This document shows positions 1 to 8,652 of a stretch of 64,000 bases of DNA, piece by piece; within the stretch, counting starts at the first letter, position 1; the number at the start of each line of letters is the position of its first letter. The stretch lies in contig NZ_JGYX01000001.1 of NCBI RefSeq assembly GCF_000741215.1, positions 248,001-312,000 of the forward strand, read 5' to 3'. This DNA comes from Bifidobacterium pullorum subsp. gallinarum (GTDB taxonomy: Bacteria; Actinomycetota; Actinomycetes; Actinomycetales; Bifidobacteriaceae). A program made the position numbers and the translations under genes. The notes below the pieces were generated by a model, which did not search any database, was not told the origin of the DNA, and saw only the letters and a program-made list of their open reading frames with translations.

Positions 1-392
1 TCCTGCCACGGCAACGGCATCCAGACGACGTCGATCAGCCACAGCAGGCCGATCTGCACGATGATCTCCGCCAGGCAGACCACGCCGAGCACGCCGGCGG
101 ACAGGTATCGGCCCACAACCTGATGGGACCGTGTGACCGGCACCAGCGCGCTGAGACGGCCGCATTGGACGCTGCTAGTGTTCACGAACAGCCCGGCCGC
201 GGACAGCGCCCAGTACCCGACGGTCAGCGTCAGGCACAACGCCAGCGCGCCCACCGTGCCGACCATGAACGCGATCAGCGGGAACAGCAGCGGGAACAGG
301 AACGTCACCAGTGTGGAGACCAATCCCGAATCGGTAATCGTCTGGTAGTCAAGCCGCATCGCACGGCGAATCGCAACGGATGCGTCCTTCAT
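1..392 (-). CDS. ABC-2 type transporter permease, partial at window edge
   Basis: The first about 130 residues are visible, starting MKDASVAIRR, and the reading frame stays open to base 1. Long hydrophobic segments around residues 28-60 and 95-125 mark a multi-span membrane protein. It starts 5 bases after the stop of the preceding permease and has an AGGAG-type ribosome binding site. The SALVPVTRSHQVVGRYLS stretch resembles the NGIIPADRTHQVIGRYLT stretch of its neighbour, so the two are duplicated permeases of one ABC exporter. It is probably the second membrane subunit served by the ATPase at 1109-1996. The substrate is unknown. Confidence 0.85.
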   Translation of the reverse strand, partial: MKDASVAIRRAMRLDYQTITDSGLVSTLVTFLFPLLFPLIAFMVGTVGALALCLTLTVGYWALSAAGLFVNTSSVQCGRLSALVPVTRSHQVVGRYLSAGVLGVVCLAEIIVQIGLLWLIDVVWMPLPWQ

Positions 393-397
393 GGTCC

Positions 398-1105
398 TCA
401 GAACTCCTTTCGGCGCCGGCAGACGATCGACACCGGCAGGGAGACGGCCGTCATGACGACAAGGACCCCCAGCCCCGCGGGGATGCCGACCGCCGGGTTC
501 GCCATCGCCTGTGCAACGGCGTCGCCGAACGCGTTGAACGCATCCTCCGGCACGAGATACAGCGTCACGGTGACCAACACGGCCACCCCGACGAAGAACG
601 CCGCCACGCACAGCAACGCCTTGCGCATGTCGTTCCACCGGTAGAACAGCGGGAACAGGACCAGCTCGAACACCATGAACGACCATGTGCTGCCCAGCAC
701 CGACGTCGTCAGGGCCTGCGCCAGACCGTTCAGGTTCCCGTGGGCCGTCAGATGCAGGATCGCAAGCGCCAGCGTCGTCTCCGCAATGATGATGGCGGCG
801 AACACCGGCAGCGTCAGATACCGACCGATGACCTGGTGCGTGCGGTCGGCGGGGATGATGCCGTTCATCCGCCCATGCTGCTCCAGCCATTCGTAGCTGA
901 ACGCGCTGATCGGCAGGATCGTGCCGACGCCGAACACGCTGCCGACCACGCCGCCCGTGGCGAAGTCGGCGGCACCGGAGGTTCTGCCGGCCAAGCCGAA
1001 GATGACGGCGAACAGCAGCGGCAGCAGGAACGGCACGAAGCCGCTGGCCGACGATACGGTGATGCGGGCCATGTCCAGACGGAACGAAACCAGTACGGCA
1101 CGCAT
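398..1105 (-). CDS. ABC-2 type transporter permease
   Basis: A 235-residue protein with about six hydrophobic segments (roughly residues 18-40, 50-70, 105-125, 140-160, 165-185 and 205-228) and no ATP-binding motif. It lies 3 bases downstream of the ATPase gene and just upstream of a paralogous permease. The order gntR - ATPase - permease - permease is that of YtrA-type operons, in which a small GntR regulator controls an ABC exporter, often one that responds to cell-envelope or antibiotic stress. The export function is inferred from family and context only; nothing in the sequence fixes the substrate. Confidence 0.85.
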   Translation of the reverse strand: MRAVLVSFRLDMARITVSSASGFVPFLLPLLFAVIFGLAGRTSGAADFATGGVVGSVFGVGTILPISAFSYEWLEQHGRMNGIIPADRTHQVIGRYLTLPVFAAIIIAETTLALAILHLTAHGNLNGLAQALTTSVLGSTWSFMVFELVLFPLFYRWNDMRKALLCVAAFFVGVAVLVTVTLYLVPEDAFNAFGDAVAQAMANPAVGIPAGLGVLVVMTAVSLPVSIVCRRRKEF

Positions 1106-1108
1106 GGC

Positions 1109-1996
1109 TCACACCTCCCCCAGCGAGGATTGCCCGACGTTGGTCAGGCGGATGATGTCGTCGATCGACGCGGGCTCGACCACGATCTGGTCCGCGGGGA
1201 AGATCGGCAGGTTCTCGCTGCGCACCAGCGCGTCGAAACCGGTGGAGTAGTGGTGCACGCCGACGCACGCCTTGGCGGGCAGCCGGTCGAGCAGGTCGAG
1301 GCCGGCCTTGACGATGCGGAACGAGTCCTCGAACTCGTCCTTGGGACCGGTGAAATACAGTTCGCCGCGGGTGATGTAGGTGATGAAGTCGGCGGCGCGT
1401 TCCAGGTCGGCGGTGATATGCGTCGAGAACAGGATGCTGCGCTCGCCGTCCTCGATGGTGGCGGCGAGGATGTCCATCAGCTCGTCGCGGGCGAGCACGT
1501 CCAGGCCGCTGGTCGGTTCGTCCAGGATCAGCAGACGGGCGTCGTGGCTCAGCGCCACGGCCAGCATGAGCTTCATCTGCATGCCGCGGGAGAGCTCCTT
1601 GACCTTCTTGCCGCGGTCCAGGCCGAATCGCCTGAGGTGGCCGTCGAAGGCCTCATGCCGCCAGGTGCGGTACATGCCGCGCATGACGCGTTCGACCTTG
1701 TCGACGCTCCAGGTGTCCACGAAGTAGCTGGTGTCGAAGACCACGCCGAGCTGCTCCTTGACGGCCTCCTCGTCGGCGATCGCGTCCAGACCCAGGACCT
1801 GGATCTGGCCGGCGTCGCGGCGGATCATGTTGAGGATCAGCTTGATGAGCGTGGACTTGCCGGCGCCGTTCGGGCCGATCAGGCCCATGATGTAGCCGGC
1901 GGGCAGGTCGAAGGTGACGTCTTCCAGCGTGAAGCCGGAATCGTAGTGTTTGGTCGCGCCCGTGACGGACAGCGCCATCGGTGGTGTGGTGGTCAT
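1109..1996 (-). CDS. ABC transporter ATP-binding protein
   Basis: A 295-residue nucleotide-binding subunit. The open frame extends further upstream, but the start chosen is the ATG reading MTTTPPMALSV, which overlaps the gntR stop as ATGA and so suggests translational coupling. It shows Walker A GPNGAGKST, the signature region ELSRGMQMKL (LSRGM rather than LSGGQ), Walker B LLILDEPTSGLD and an H-loop in FSTHIT. This is the organisation of the CcmA/YtrB-like group that energises ABC-2 permeases, and two such permeases follow directly. Confidence 0.9.
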   Translation of the reverse strand: MTTTPPMALSVTGATKHYDSGFTLEDVTFDLPAGYIMGLIGPNGAGKSTLIKLILNMIRRDAGQIQVLGLDAIADEEAVKEQLGVVFDTSYFVDTWSVDKVERVMRGMYRTWRHEAFDGHLRRFGLDRGKKVKELSRGMQMKLMLAVALSHDARLLILDEPTSGLDVLARDELMDILAATIEDGERSILFSTHITADLERAADFITYITRGELYFTGPKDEFEDSFRIVKAGLDLLDRLPAKACVGVHHYSTGFDALVRSENLPIFPADQIVVEPASIDDIIRLTNVGQSSLGEV

Positions 1997-2370
1997 GACT
2001 GGTCCTTGTAGCTTGCCTCGAGCATCGCCATCAGGTCGAGCAGCGGGATGTCGGCGGCCTTGGCGGCCGTGCAGGTCTCGTCGAAGATCCGCTGGATGCG
2101 CGTGCGGGCCCGCCGCTTCATCAGCTCGGTCCCCTGGCTCATCACGAACGTGCCTTTGCCCTGGATGTTCTCCACAATGCCCTCGTCGGCCAGTTCGTTG
2201 TACGCCCTGGTGACGGTGAGCACCGAGATCCGCAGCTCCTTGGCGAGCTTGCGCAGGGAGGGCAGCGCCTCCCCTGCGGCGAGTTCGCCCGAGAGCACCG
2301 CCGCTCGAATCTGATCCTTGATTTGCTCGTAGATCGGTTCTCCGGACACGGATGAGATGATCAGCTTCAC
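1993..2370 (-). CDS. GntR family regulator, YtrA type
   Basis: A 125-residue protein with an N-terminal GntR winged helix: PIYEQIKDQIRAAVLSGEL, then LPSLRKLAKELRIS as the recognition region, and GIVENIQGKGTFV closing the wing. The C-terminal part is short, as in the YtrA subfamily, with no sugar- or fatty-acid-binding domain. The start is a GTG preceded 7 bases upstream by AAAGGGG. It heads the ABC exporter operon and presumably represses it from the palindromes at 2401-2452, which overlap the promoter. The inducer is unknown. Confidence 0.9.
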   Translation of the reverse strand: MKLIISSVSGEPIYEQIKDQIRAAVLSGELAAGEALPSLRKLAKELRISVLTVTRAYNELADEGIVENIQGKGTFVMSQGTELMKRRARTRIQRIFDETCTAAKAADIPLLDLMAMLEASYKDQS

Positions 2371-2400
2371 CGCGTATCCCCTTTCTGATTGTGCTAGCGG

Positions 2401-2452
2401 AACAGTGATTAACTGTTCTATATAACACTATAACAGTTTCGGGGCAACTGTT
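2401..2452. promoter_or_regulatory. Paired palindromic operators AACAGT/ACTGTT
   Basis: Two perfect inverted repeats are present. AACAGT-GATTA-ACTGTT spans 2401-2417, and AACAGTT-(7 bases)-AACTGTT spans 2432-2452. A further AACAGT half-site lies at 2465-2470. The second palindrome sits between the -35 and -10 boxes; the first lies just downstream of the -10 box. They are the obvious binding sites for the GntR protein encoded immediately downstream; that assignment is inference. Confidence 0.65.
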
Positions 2453-2455
2453 CAA
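2427..2455 (-). promoter_or_regulatory. Promoter of the gntR-ABC operon
   Basis: Read on the minus strand, a -35 box TTGAAC (2455-2450) and a -10 box TATAGT (2432-2427) are separated by exactly 17 bases. The gntR GTG start lies about 57 bases downstream of the -10 box. The spacer is almost completely filled by the second operator palindrome, so a bound repressor would block RNA polymerase directly. Confidence 0.7.
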
Positions 2456-2488
2456 CTCGGAACATAACAGTCGGCGCGGCGGCCGAGA

Positions 2489-3148
2489 TTACAGGATCTC
2501 GGGGGCGTCGGAGAAATCGAAGAGCACGCCGTCAGACACCTCGCAGATCTCGGCCCAGTCGCCGGCGGAGGAATCGTCGTTCATGGCCCAGACCGTCATG
2601 CCCACCGACTTGGCGGCCTTGATGCCCACCAGCAGATCCTCGAACACCGTGCAGTCGGCCGGCGAGACGCCGAGGCGTTCGGCCGCCAGCAGGTAGACGT
2701 CCGGACTTTCCTTGCTCACGTCGCCCGCGTCATCGACGCTGACCACTTCGTCGAACAGGCCGCCGATGCCGACGTGCGCCATCGCCGGGTCGCGCAGGGC
2801 GGGCGGCAGCGAGGTCGCCACGGCCAGCTTGGCGCCCGACGTCCTGAGCAGGTGCAGGTACTCGACGGCGTGCGGCTTGGCCTCGACCACGGTGGAGTAG
2901 GCCACCCGGGCCATCTCGTCCCATTCCGCCATCAGCTGCTCGGGGGTGTCCTCCAAGCCGAAGCGCGCGATCGTGTATTCTGCGATCTGGCGGAACTGCA
3001 TCGCGGAGACCTTGGTCATGTAATCGTCCGGCACCTCGATGCCGCGGCGTCCCAGGAAGTCGATGTCGACCTGATCCCACACGCCCATGGAATCCAGCAA
3101 TGTGCCATCCAGATCGAAGATGGCGGCCTTACCCGTATTGATGCCCAT
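2489..3148 (-). CDS. HAD superfamily hydrolase, beta-phosphoglucomutase-like
   Basis: A 219-residue protein starting MGINTGKAAIFDLDGTLLDS. The DxDxT nucleophile motif is at D12/D14, a helical C1 cap follows (about residues 20-85), then TS in AVATSLPP (motif II), K in SKESPDVYL (motif III) and the acidic pair in TVFEDLLVGIKAA (motif IV). This is the layout of small sugar-phosphate phosphatases and phosphoglucomutases of the HAD-IA group. No Shine-Dalgarno is seen, but a TATGCT -10-like box ends 6 bases before the ATG, so the mRNA may be leaderless. The frame is also open further upstream without a better start. Confidence 0.85.
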   Translation of the reverse strand: MGINTGKAAIFDLDGTLLDSMGVWDQVDIDFLGRRGIEVPDDYMTKVSAMQFRQIAEYTIARFGLEDTPEQLMAEWDEMARVAYSTVVEAKPHAVEYLHLLRTSGAKLAVATSLPPALRDPAMAHVGIGGLFDEVVSVDDAGDVSKESPDVYLLAAERLGVSPADCTVFEDLLVGIKAAKSVGMTVWAMNDDSSAGDWAEICEVSDGVLFDFSDAPEIL

Positions 3149-3170
3149 ATACCAAGCATAGTCCATCCCG

Positions 3171-3198
3171 CTTGTCCGAATCCCCCGATTCGGACAAG
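3171..3198. terminator. Perfect 12-bp hairpin between recN and the HAD gene
   Basis: CTTGTCCGAATC and GATTCGGACAAG are separated by four C residues. The hairpin lies 77 bases downstream of the recN stop and about 23 bases upstream of the HAD start, both leftward. No T-run follows, so termination efficiency is uncertain. A regulator-binding palindrome is the alternative. Confidence 0.45.
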
Positions 3199-3275
3199 CG
3201 CGTAACGACGGGCCGGACAGCGGGGACGGCGGGCCGGACAGCCGGGCATCACGACGGGCCGGCCGGGCCGCCGGT

Positions 3276-5135
3276 TCAGCCCAAGCGGCTTTCGGCGAGC
3301 AGTTCGCGCGCATGGTCCAGCGAGGTCTCCGACTCGCTGCCCGAGAGCATGCGTGCGATCTCGGCCACACGCTCCTCCTCACGCACCTCGTGCACGGTAG
3401 TGGCCACGCCGTCGGCGGACGGGTCGCCGCCCTTGCTGACCACGAACTGGGCGTCCGCCCAGGAAGCGACCTGCGCCAGATGGGTGACGACGATGACCTG
3501 CGCGACGCGGGCCAGCCGGGCCAAACGACGTCCGAGCTCCACGGCGGATTTGCCGCCGACGCCGGCGTCGACCTCGTCGAAGATGAAGGTCATGGCGGGC
3601 TGGCCCGGCCGCACCGGGGGATCATCGGCCCGCACGCCGCCGAAATCGGTCACGCCTGCCCTTTCTGAGTCCGTTTCGGTGGACCCGTCGCCACCATCGG
3701 CATCCGGGATGGCGACCGAAACGTCGTCCGTCCCATATCCCATGCGGCGTTCGGCGGCCACCAGCTCCAATGCCAGCATCAGTCGGCTCAGCTCGCCGCC
3801 CGATGCGCTTCTGCCCATCGGCAGCTGCGGCGAACCGGGGAACGGGGTGAACAGGAACGCGATGTCGTCGCGTCCGTTGGCGTCCAGCGGCCATGTGCCT
3901 CCGCGGGCCTCGTCCGCCTCCCGCGGCGTGACGCGGATCTCCAATCCCGCTCCGGACATCGCCAGCGAGGACAGCTCCTCGCCCACGCGCGCGGACAGTT
4001 CCTCCGCCGCCCGCCGACGCACGGACGACAGCCTATCGGCTGCCTCCAGCGCGTCCTCGAACAGCCGCCGGCGCTCCTGCCGGAGCTCGGCCAGCTTCTC
4101 CGGCGAGGTGTCCAGATCCTCCACGTCCAGCACGGCCCTGTCACGCCAGGCGATTACGTCGGCCAGGGTCGGCCCCCAACGGCGGGTCAGCTCGTCGAGC
4201 TCGTGGATGCGCCCGTTGATCGCGTCCAGATCGTCGACGCCCTCCTCCATATCGATCTGGCGGGAAAGGCTGAACACCACATCCGACAGATCCGCGCCGA
4301 TCGATTCCAGACGGTCGGCCAGATCGGAGAACGGCCCCTCCACATGGATGGCGCGCAGGTGCTGCACGGCGCGTGTAATCAGATCCGAGGCCCCCAATGC
4401 GTCCGGATCGCCGTCGACCGCCGAGGCGTCCAACGCGCCCAGCGCGCCGCCCACGCCCTGGGCTATCTCCGCGGCGTTCTCGATGCGGCTGCGGCGGGTC
4501 TTGAGGTCCTCGTCCTCCCCCGGCTGCGGATCGACCCGATTGATGCGCTCGATCGATTCGCGTAGGTAGTCGGCCTGCTGCCGGATCAAGGACTCTTGGC
4601 TGGCCAGTTTCTCCAGCCGTTCGTCCATGGCCGCCAACGCCTCCCACGCCTGTCGGTATGAGGCCAGTTCCGCCTGGTCGCCGGCCACGGCGTCCAGGAA
4701 CTCGCGCTGTCTGGCGGCGGAGGCGATGCGCAGCTGGTCGGCCTGCCCGTGCACCGTGACCAGTTCGTCGGTGATGCGGCCCAGCACGGATCGGGGTACG
4801 CTACGGCCGTTCGCCGTGGCGCGCGAGCGCCCGGACGCCGGCACGCTGCGTGCCAGGAACAGCTCGCCGTCCTCCGGCTCGACCCCGGCCTCGGCGGCGA
4901 TGGCGGCCGCCGCGGTCTGCGGCCCGGCCATGAACACCCCTTGCGCCCATGCGGCGTCCGCGCCCGACGACACGCGATTGGCGTCGGCGGCGGCACCGGA
5001 GATCAGTCGGATGGCGTTCAGCAGCATCGATTTGCCGGCACCGGTTTCGCCGGTGATGGCGGTCATACCCGGGGCGGGCGTCAGCACGGCCGATCGGATG
5101 GGCCCCAGATTGCGGATTTCGAGTTCCTCCAGCAT
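3276..5135 (-). CDS. recN: DNA repair protein RecN
   Basis: A 619-residue SMC-like ATPase for double-strand-break repair. The N-terminal head opens MLEELEIRNLGPI and has Walker A GETGAGKS at residues 29-36. The central part is a long coiled coil with heptad-like alanine, glutamate and leucine content. The C-terminal head carries the signature ASGGELSRLMLALEL and Walker B FIFDEVDAGVGG. An acidic, low-complexity insert (PDADGGDGSTETDSERAG) sits between signature and Walker B and makes the protein somewhat longer than most RecN. It starts 6 bases after the nadK stop, so the two are co-transcribed. Confidence 0.96.
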   Translation of the reverse strand: MLEELEIRNLGPIRSAVLTPAPGMTAITGETGAGKSMLLNAIRLISGAAADANRVSSGADAAWAQGVFMAGPQTAAAAIAAEAGVEPEDGELFLARSVPASGRSRATANGRSVPRSVLGRITDELVTVHGQADQLRIASAARQREFLDAVAGDQAELASYRQAWEALAAMDERLEKLASQESLIRQQADYLRESIERINRVDPQPGEDEDLKTRRSRIENAAEIAQGVGGALGALDASAVDGDPDALGASDLITRAVQHLRAIHVEGPFSDLADRLESIGADLSDVVFSLSRQIDMEEGVDDLDAINGRIHELDELTRRWGPTLADVIAWRDRAVLDVEDLDTSPEKLAELRQERRRLFEDALEAADRLSSVRRRAAEELSARVGEELSSLAMSGAGLEIRVTPREADEARGGTWPLDANGRDDIAFLFTPFPGSPQLPMGRSASGGELSRLMLALELVAAERRMGYGTDDVSVAIPDADGGDGSTETDSERAGVTDFGGVRADDPPVRPGQPAMTFIFDEVDAGVGGKSAVELGRRLARLARVAQVIVVTHLAQVASWADAQFVVSKGGDPSADGVATTVHEVREEERVAEIARMLSGSESETSLDHARELLAESRLG

Positions 5136-5141
5136 GCCGGA

Positions 5142-6152
5142 TCAGACCTCGCTTCCGCCGGTGTCCCCGGTGGCGCAGGTGCCGCAGCAGCGGTCGGCGT
5201 CATCGCTGTGCACGACTTTGGCCGCGGACGGCCAGGAGACCGCGACCTGCCCGTGGTGGACGTCGCCGGTTTTGCGCGCCTGTTCGCGCCAGCCGACCAC
5301 CGGCAGGTCGAATTTGCTGACCAGACGGCTGGTGAACGGTGCGCCGGACAGACGTGCCAAGCGCAGCATGTTGCGCGATTCGCGCACCTGAACGCGCGTG
5401 CCCTTCGGCAGTTCGCGCTGACGGCGCCCGTCGCAGCAGATCCAGCCGTTCGTGGAGGACTCCTCCAGGATGTCCAGGGTGAACGTCGAGTGCGAACCGA
5501 TGATCAGCGGGCGCGCGAACAGCGCATGCGCGGCGTTCGGTACCAGTTGCAACGCCTTGACGTTCGGCCAGATGATCGGCCCGCCGGCGGAGAACGCGTA
5601 GGCGGTGGATCCGGTCGGGGTGGAGACGATCACGCCGTCGCACCCGAACGAGCTCATCTCCACGTCGTCCACGCGGATGGACAGCTCCACCATCCGGCCG
5701 CGGTCCACGCGCTCCAGCGTGATATCGTTCAGCGCCCAGTCCTCCAACGGCTTGTCCGCGCCGGGCATCCACACGTCGGTATGCGCGATCATGCGCTCCT
5801 CGATCGAATAGTCCCGGTCGGCGATGCGTTGGATCGCCTCGCTCATCTGGAAGCTTTCGAATTCGGCCAGGAACCCCACATGGCCGAGGTTCACGCCCAG
5901 GATCGGCACGTCGGTGCAGTGCACCAGCTCGGCGGCGCGCAGGATCGTGCCGTCGCCGCCCAGCACCACCACGATCTCGGTGTCGGGGTCCACGCGCGGC
6001 GAGTCGCCGCCGAAGCGCGGCGCGGCCACGTTGTCGACGATCGTCACGCGGAAGCCGGCGTGACGCAGCTGATCCACCGCCTCGGGCACCACCGTTCCGC
6101 TTTCGCGCAGACGGCTGTGCGTCACCACCACGGCACGGCGATCGCTGCCCAT
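5142..6152 (-). CDS. nadK: NAD kinase
   Basis: ATP-dependent (possibly polyphosphate-dependent) phosphorylation of NAD to NADP, cytoplasmic; 336 residues from the ATG preceded by GGAAGGGGC. The GGDG motif is at residues 65-68 (VVVLGGDGTIL), followed by the NLGHVGFLAEF block, the conserved NDI in WALNDITLERV and the TPTGSTAYAFSAGGP substrate loop. Unusually, the C-terminus ends in a cysteine-rich tail, DRCCGTCATGDTGGSEV, which is not part of the family core. In the layout I recall for related genomes the gene directly follows tlyA; here a rightward insert lies between them. Confidence 0.96.
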   Translation of the reverse strand: MGSDRRAVVVTHSRLRESGTVVPEAVDQLRHAGFRVTIVDNVAAPRFGGDSPRVDPDTEIVVVLGGDGTILRAAELVHCTDVPILGVNLGHVGFLAEFESFQMSEAIQRIADRDYSIEERMIAHTDVWMPGADKPLEDWALNDITLERVDRGRMVELSIRVDDVEMSSFGCDGVIVSTPTGSTAYAFSAGGPIIWPNVKALQLVPNAAHALFARPLIIGSHSTFTLDILEESSTNGWICCDGRRQRELPKGTRVQVRESRNMLRLARLSGAPFTSRLVSKFDLPVVGWREQARKTGDVHHGQVAVSWPSAAKVVHSDDADRCCGTCATGDTGGSEV

Positions 6153-6326
6153 AATGCCCCTTCCGTTCAAGGTCCATGCGGCGGCGTTCCGGCCGCCCAC
6201 ACCCATCCTAATCGAAGCCGCCCCTGCGCGCCGTACAATGGTGCCGTCGGCCGAACATGTGTCCGGATCGGCGTCACGGACGCACTACGGGCCGCAGCGG
6301 GGCCGGTTCCCGGTAAGGAGCAGTGC

Positions 6327-7778
6327 ATGAAGCCATCCAACAGCCATAGACCGTCGATTCGCCGGCGCGCGCCCCGCGGCACCGATCTGTGGCGCGCGCT
6401 GGTGGACCCCGATCAGAACCCCTCCGCCCGCACGCGGGTGTTCAGCGACCTGCTGCTCGCCTACCCCGGACGGTTGACCATCATCTACTTCATCATGCTG
6501 GTCGTCATCGCCACCGTGCTGCTGACGCTGCCCGTCTCCTCGCGCTCCCCCGGTTCCACGGACCCGCTGACCGCGTTCTACACGGCGGTGTCGGCCCTGT
6601 CCACCTGCGGCATACCCATCGTCAACAGCACCGAGCATTGGAGCGTGTTCGGCCAGTGCGTGATCCTGGTGTCGGTGCAATTGGGCGGGCTCGGGGTCAT
6701 GACCTTCGCCTCGCTGATCATGCTGGCCACGGCACGGCATCTGCGCGCCTCGCAGCGGTTGCGCACCGCCAACGAACTGGGCGCCTCGGCGTTGGGCGAG
6801 ACCAGGGACGTGCTCGCCGTGGTGTTCGCCACCACGTTCATCATCGAGGGCATCACGTTCGCGGCCCTGTTCCCCGGGCTGTTCTCCATCAACCGGGGCG
6901 ATTGGGGGCAGACGGCCTGGGAGGCGCTGTTCTACGCGGTGTCGGCCTACAACAACACCGGGTTCACGCCGGATGCGGCGGGTCTGCACGTCAATAACCC
7001 GGCCGTCGGCCTGCCGATCCTGCTCAGCGCGTTCTGCGGCACGCTCGGCTTCCCCGTGCTGCTCAACCTGGCGCGCGCCTGCCGCCGCCGCATCCCGCCG
7101 CGCCGTTGGCAGCTGCATACCAAGCTCACGCTGGTCACCACGTTCGCGCTGGTCCTGTGCTCCCTGCTGTGGTACGTGGCGGTCGAGTGGAACAACCCGC
7201 GGCTGTATGCCGACGCCGATCTCGGCGTCAAGCTCCAGGCCGCGCTGTCCGCCGCGGTGATGCCCCGATCGGCCGGGTTCGACCTGTCCTGGGTGCCGGA
7301 GCTGAGCGATCCGACCCGTGTGTTCATGAGCATGCTGATGTTCATCGGCGGCGGCAGCTCCTCCACGGCCGGCGGCATCCGCGTCACCACGCTGGCCGTG
7401 CTGGTGCTGACCTGCCGCGCCGCGTTGACCGGGCACGGCGACGTGACGGCCTTCCGCCGCCGTCTGCCCATGCGCGTGGTGATGATGGCCGTCAGCGTGA
7501 CCCTGATCTTCGCCCTGCTCACCTTCGCCGCCTCGCTCGCGCTGATGTTCGTCACCGGCAAGCCGCTGAGCGATGTGCTGTTCGAAGCCTGTTCGGCCCT
7601 GAGCCTCGGCGGCTATTCGGTCGGCGTGGCGAATGCGCAGGAGCCGGCCACGCTGGTCATCCTCGCGCTGCTGATGATCGCCGGCAGGATCGGGCCGACA
7701 TCGGTCGTCTACGCGATCAGCCGGCCGCATGCCACGGAGGCGATGCGGTATCCGGAGGAAAGTATCATCGTGGGGTAA
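6327..7778 (+). CDS. Potassium uptake membrane subunit, KtrB/TrkH type
   Basis: A 483-residue integral membrane protein that forms the ion path of a Trk/Ktr potassium (or sodium-coupled potassium) transporter. The four pore-loop repeats with their filter glycines are visible: SALSTCGI, AYNNTGF, MPRSAGF and ALSLGGYSVG. The membrane-gate region of the third repeat reads GGGSSSTAGGIRVTT. The start is the ATG at 6327 behind AAGGAG; the frame is open far upstream but only antisense to nadK. The partner KtrA-like subunit follows after 68 bases. A TACAAT -10-like box lies at 6234-6239, without a convincing -35. Confidence 0.93.
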   Translation: MKPSNSHRPSIRRRAPRGTDLWRALVDPDQNPSARTRVFSDLLLAYPGRLTIIYFIMLVVIATVLLTLPVSSRSPGSTDPLTAFYTAVSALSTCGIPIVNSTEHWSVFGQCVILVSVQLGGLGVMTFASLIMLATARHLRASQRLRTANELGASALGETRDVLAVVFATTFIIEGITFAALFPGLFSINRGDWGQTAWEALFYAVSAYNNTGFTPDAAGLHVNNPAVGLPILLSAFCGTLGFPVLLNLARACRRRIPPRRWQLHTKLTLVTTFALVLCSLLWYVAVEWNNPRLYADADLGVKLQAALSAAVMPRSAGFDLSWVPELSDPTRVFMSMLMFIGGGSSSTAGGIRVTTLAVLVLTCRAALTGHGDVTAFRRRLPMRVVMMAVSVTLIFALLTFAASLALMFVTGKPLSDVLFEACSALSLGGYSVGVANAQEPATLVILALLMIAGRIGPTSVVYAISRPHATEAMRYPEESIIVG

Positions 7779-7846
7779 TACCCCGTCGCCCGTTATGGGT
7801 GGCATGGATGCGGCCCGCGTAGCGCGTACAGGAAAGGAATGGGACG

Positions 7847-8500
7847 ATGGCGAACGGCAATCGCAGTGTGCTGGTGGTCGGGTTGGGACGGTTCGGCAGC
7901 GCCGTGGCCACCACGCTCGACCATATGGGGCAGGACGTGCTCGCGGTCGACAGGAACGCCGAACTGGTCAGCCGATGGTCGTCGATCCTGCCCACCGTGC
8001 AGGCCGATCTGACCGACGTGATGGCGGTCGAACAGATCGGCATCACCGACTTCACCACCGCCGTCGTGGCGATTGGCGACAGCGTGGAGGCCTCGGTCCT
8101 GGTGACGGGCAACCTGCTGGACGCCGGCATCAGCGACATCTGGGCCAAATCCGTTTCCCTCCAGCATGCGCGCATTCTCGAACGCATCGGCGCCACGCAC
8201 ATCATCAATGCCGAGACCGATGCCGGCAAGCGCGTCGGCCACCTCGTCTCCGGCAACTACCTGGACTACATCGAGATCGACGGCCCGCACACGGTCGTCA
8301 AGATCCACACCCCGAACCACCTGATCGGCTACAGCATCGCGGAGGCCCAGGTGCATGAACGGTACGGGGTGACCGTGGTCGCCGTCAAATCGCCGAACCG
8401 CGACCTGGAATACGGGTCGAAGGATCTGGTCATGCACCGCAATGACGAGCTGATTCTCATGGGCACGCAGGACCAGATCGAACAATTGATCCGCGGATGA
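7847..8500 (+). CDS. Potassium uptake regulatory subunit, KtrA/TrkA type
   Basis: A 217-residue cytoplasmic RCK protein that gates the membrane subunit encoded just upstream. The N-terminal RCK domain opens with the Rossmann motif VLVVGLGRFGSAVA and keeps the acidic residue at the end of the second strand (AVDRNAEL), as expected for nucleotide (ATP/ADP or NAD) binding. The C-terminal RCK_C domain covers about residues 135-217. A single RCK_N/RCK_C pair matches the KtrA layout rather than the duplicated TrkA of proteobacteria. The gene ends just before a possible terminator hairpin at 8527-8546. Confidence 0.93.
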   Translation: MANGNRSVLVVGLGRFGSAVATTLDHMGQDVLAVDRNAELVSRWSSILPTVQADLTDVMAVEQIGITDFTTAVVAIGDSVEASVLVTGNLLDAGISDIWAKSVSLQHARILERIGATHIINAETDAGKRVGHLVSGNYLDYIEIDGPHTVVKIHTPNHLIGYSIAEAQVHERYGVTVVAVKSPNRDLEYGSKDLVMHRNDELILMGTQDQIEQLIRG

Positions 8501-8526
8501 CACCGCCCGGGACCTGCATGACGAAA

Positions 8527-8546
8527 AGCCGCGGAACGGCGCGGCT
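8527..8546 (+). terminator. Hairpin after the KtrA-type gene
   Basis: AGCCGCG and CGCGGCT enclose the six-base loop GAACGG. It lies 27 bases after the stop codon. No T-tract follows, so it is a weak intrinsic-terminator candidate. Confidence 0.4.
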
Positions 8547-8583
8547 CCCCGGTCGGCGCGCGACGGATGACCTGCAGAGCCGC

Positions 8584-8611
8584 TTGCATCGGCGGTGTGC
8601 GCTCCGATAAT
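8584..8611 (+). promoter_or_regulatory. Candidate promoter of the bactofilin-like gene
   Basis: TTGCAT (8584-8589) and GATAAT (8606-8611) are spaced by 16 bases, 42 bases upstream of the ATG. This gives the gene a promoter of its own, separate from the potassium transporter genes. Confidence 0.55.
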
Positions 8612-8652
8612 CGAAAGGTACGGCGATGCTGCCGTCATGTAGGGAGAGCACC

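Noticed and set aside
380..2011. Long rightward frames opposite the ABC operon, and similar ones opposite recN, argH and pheST
   Set aside because: No recognisable domains, biased composition, and well-supported genes on the other strand.
6153..6326. A cyclic-di-AMP riboswitch upstream of the potassium transporter genes
   Set aside because: The gap is short and I saw none of the conserved ydaO-type helices or loops; only a TACAAT -10-like box.
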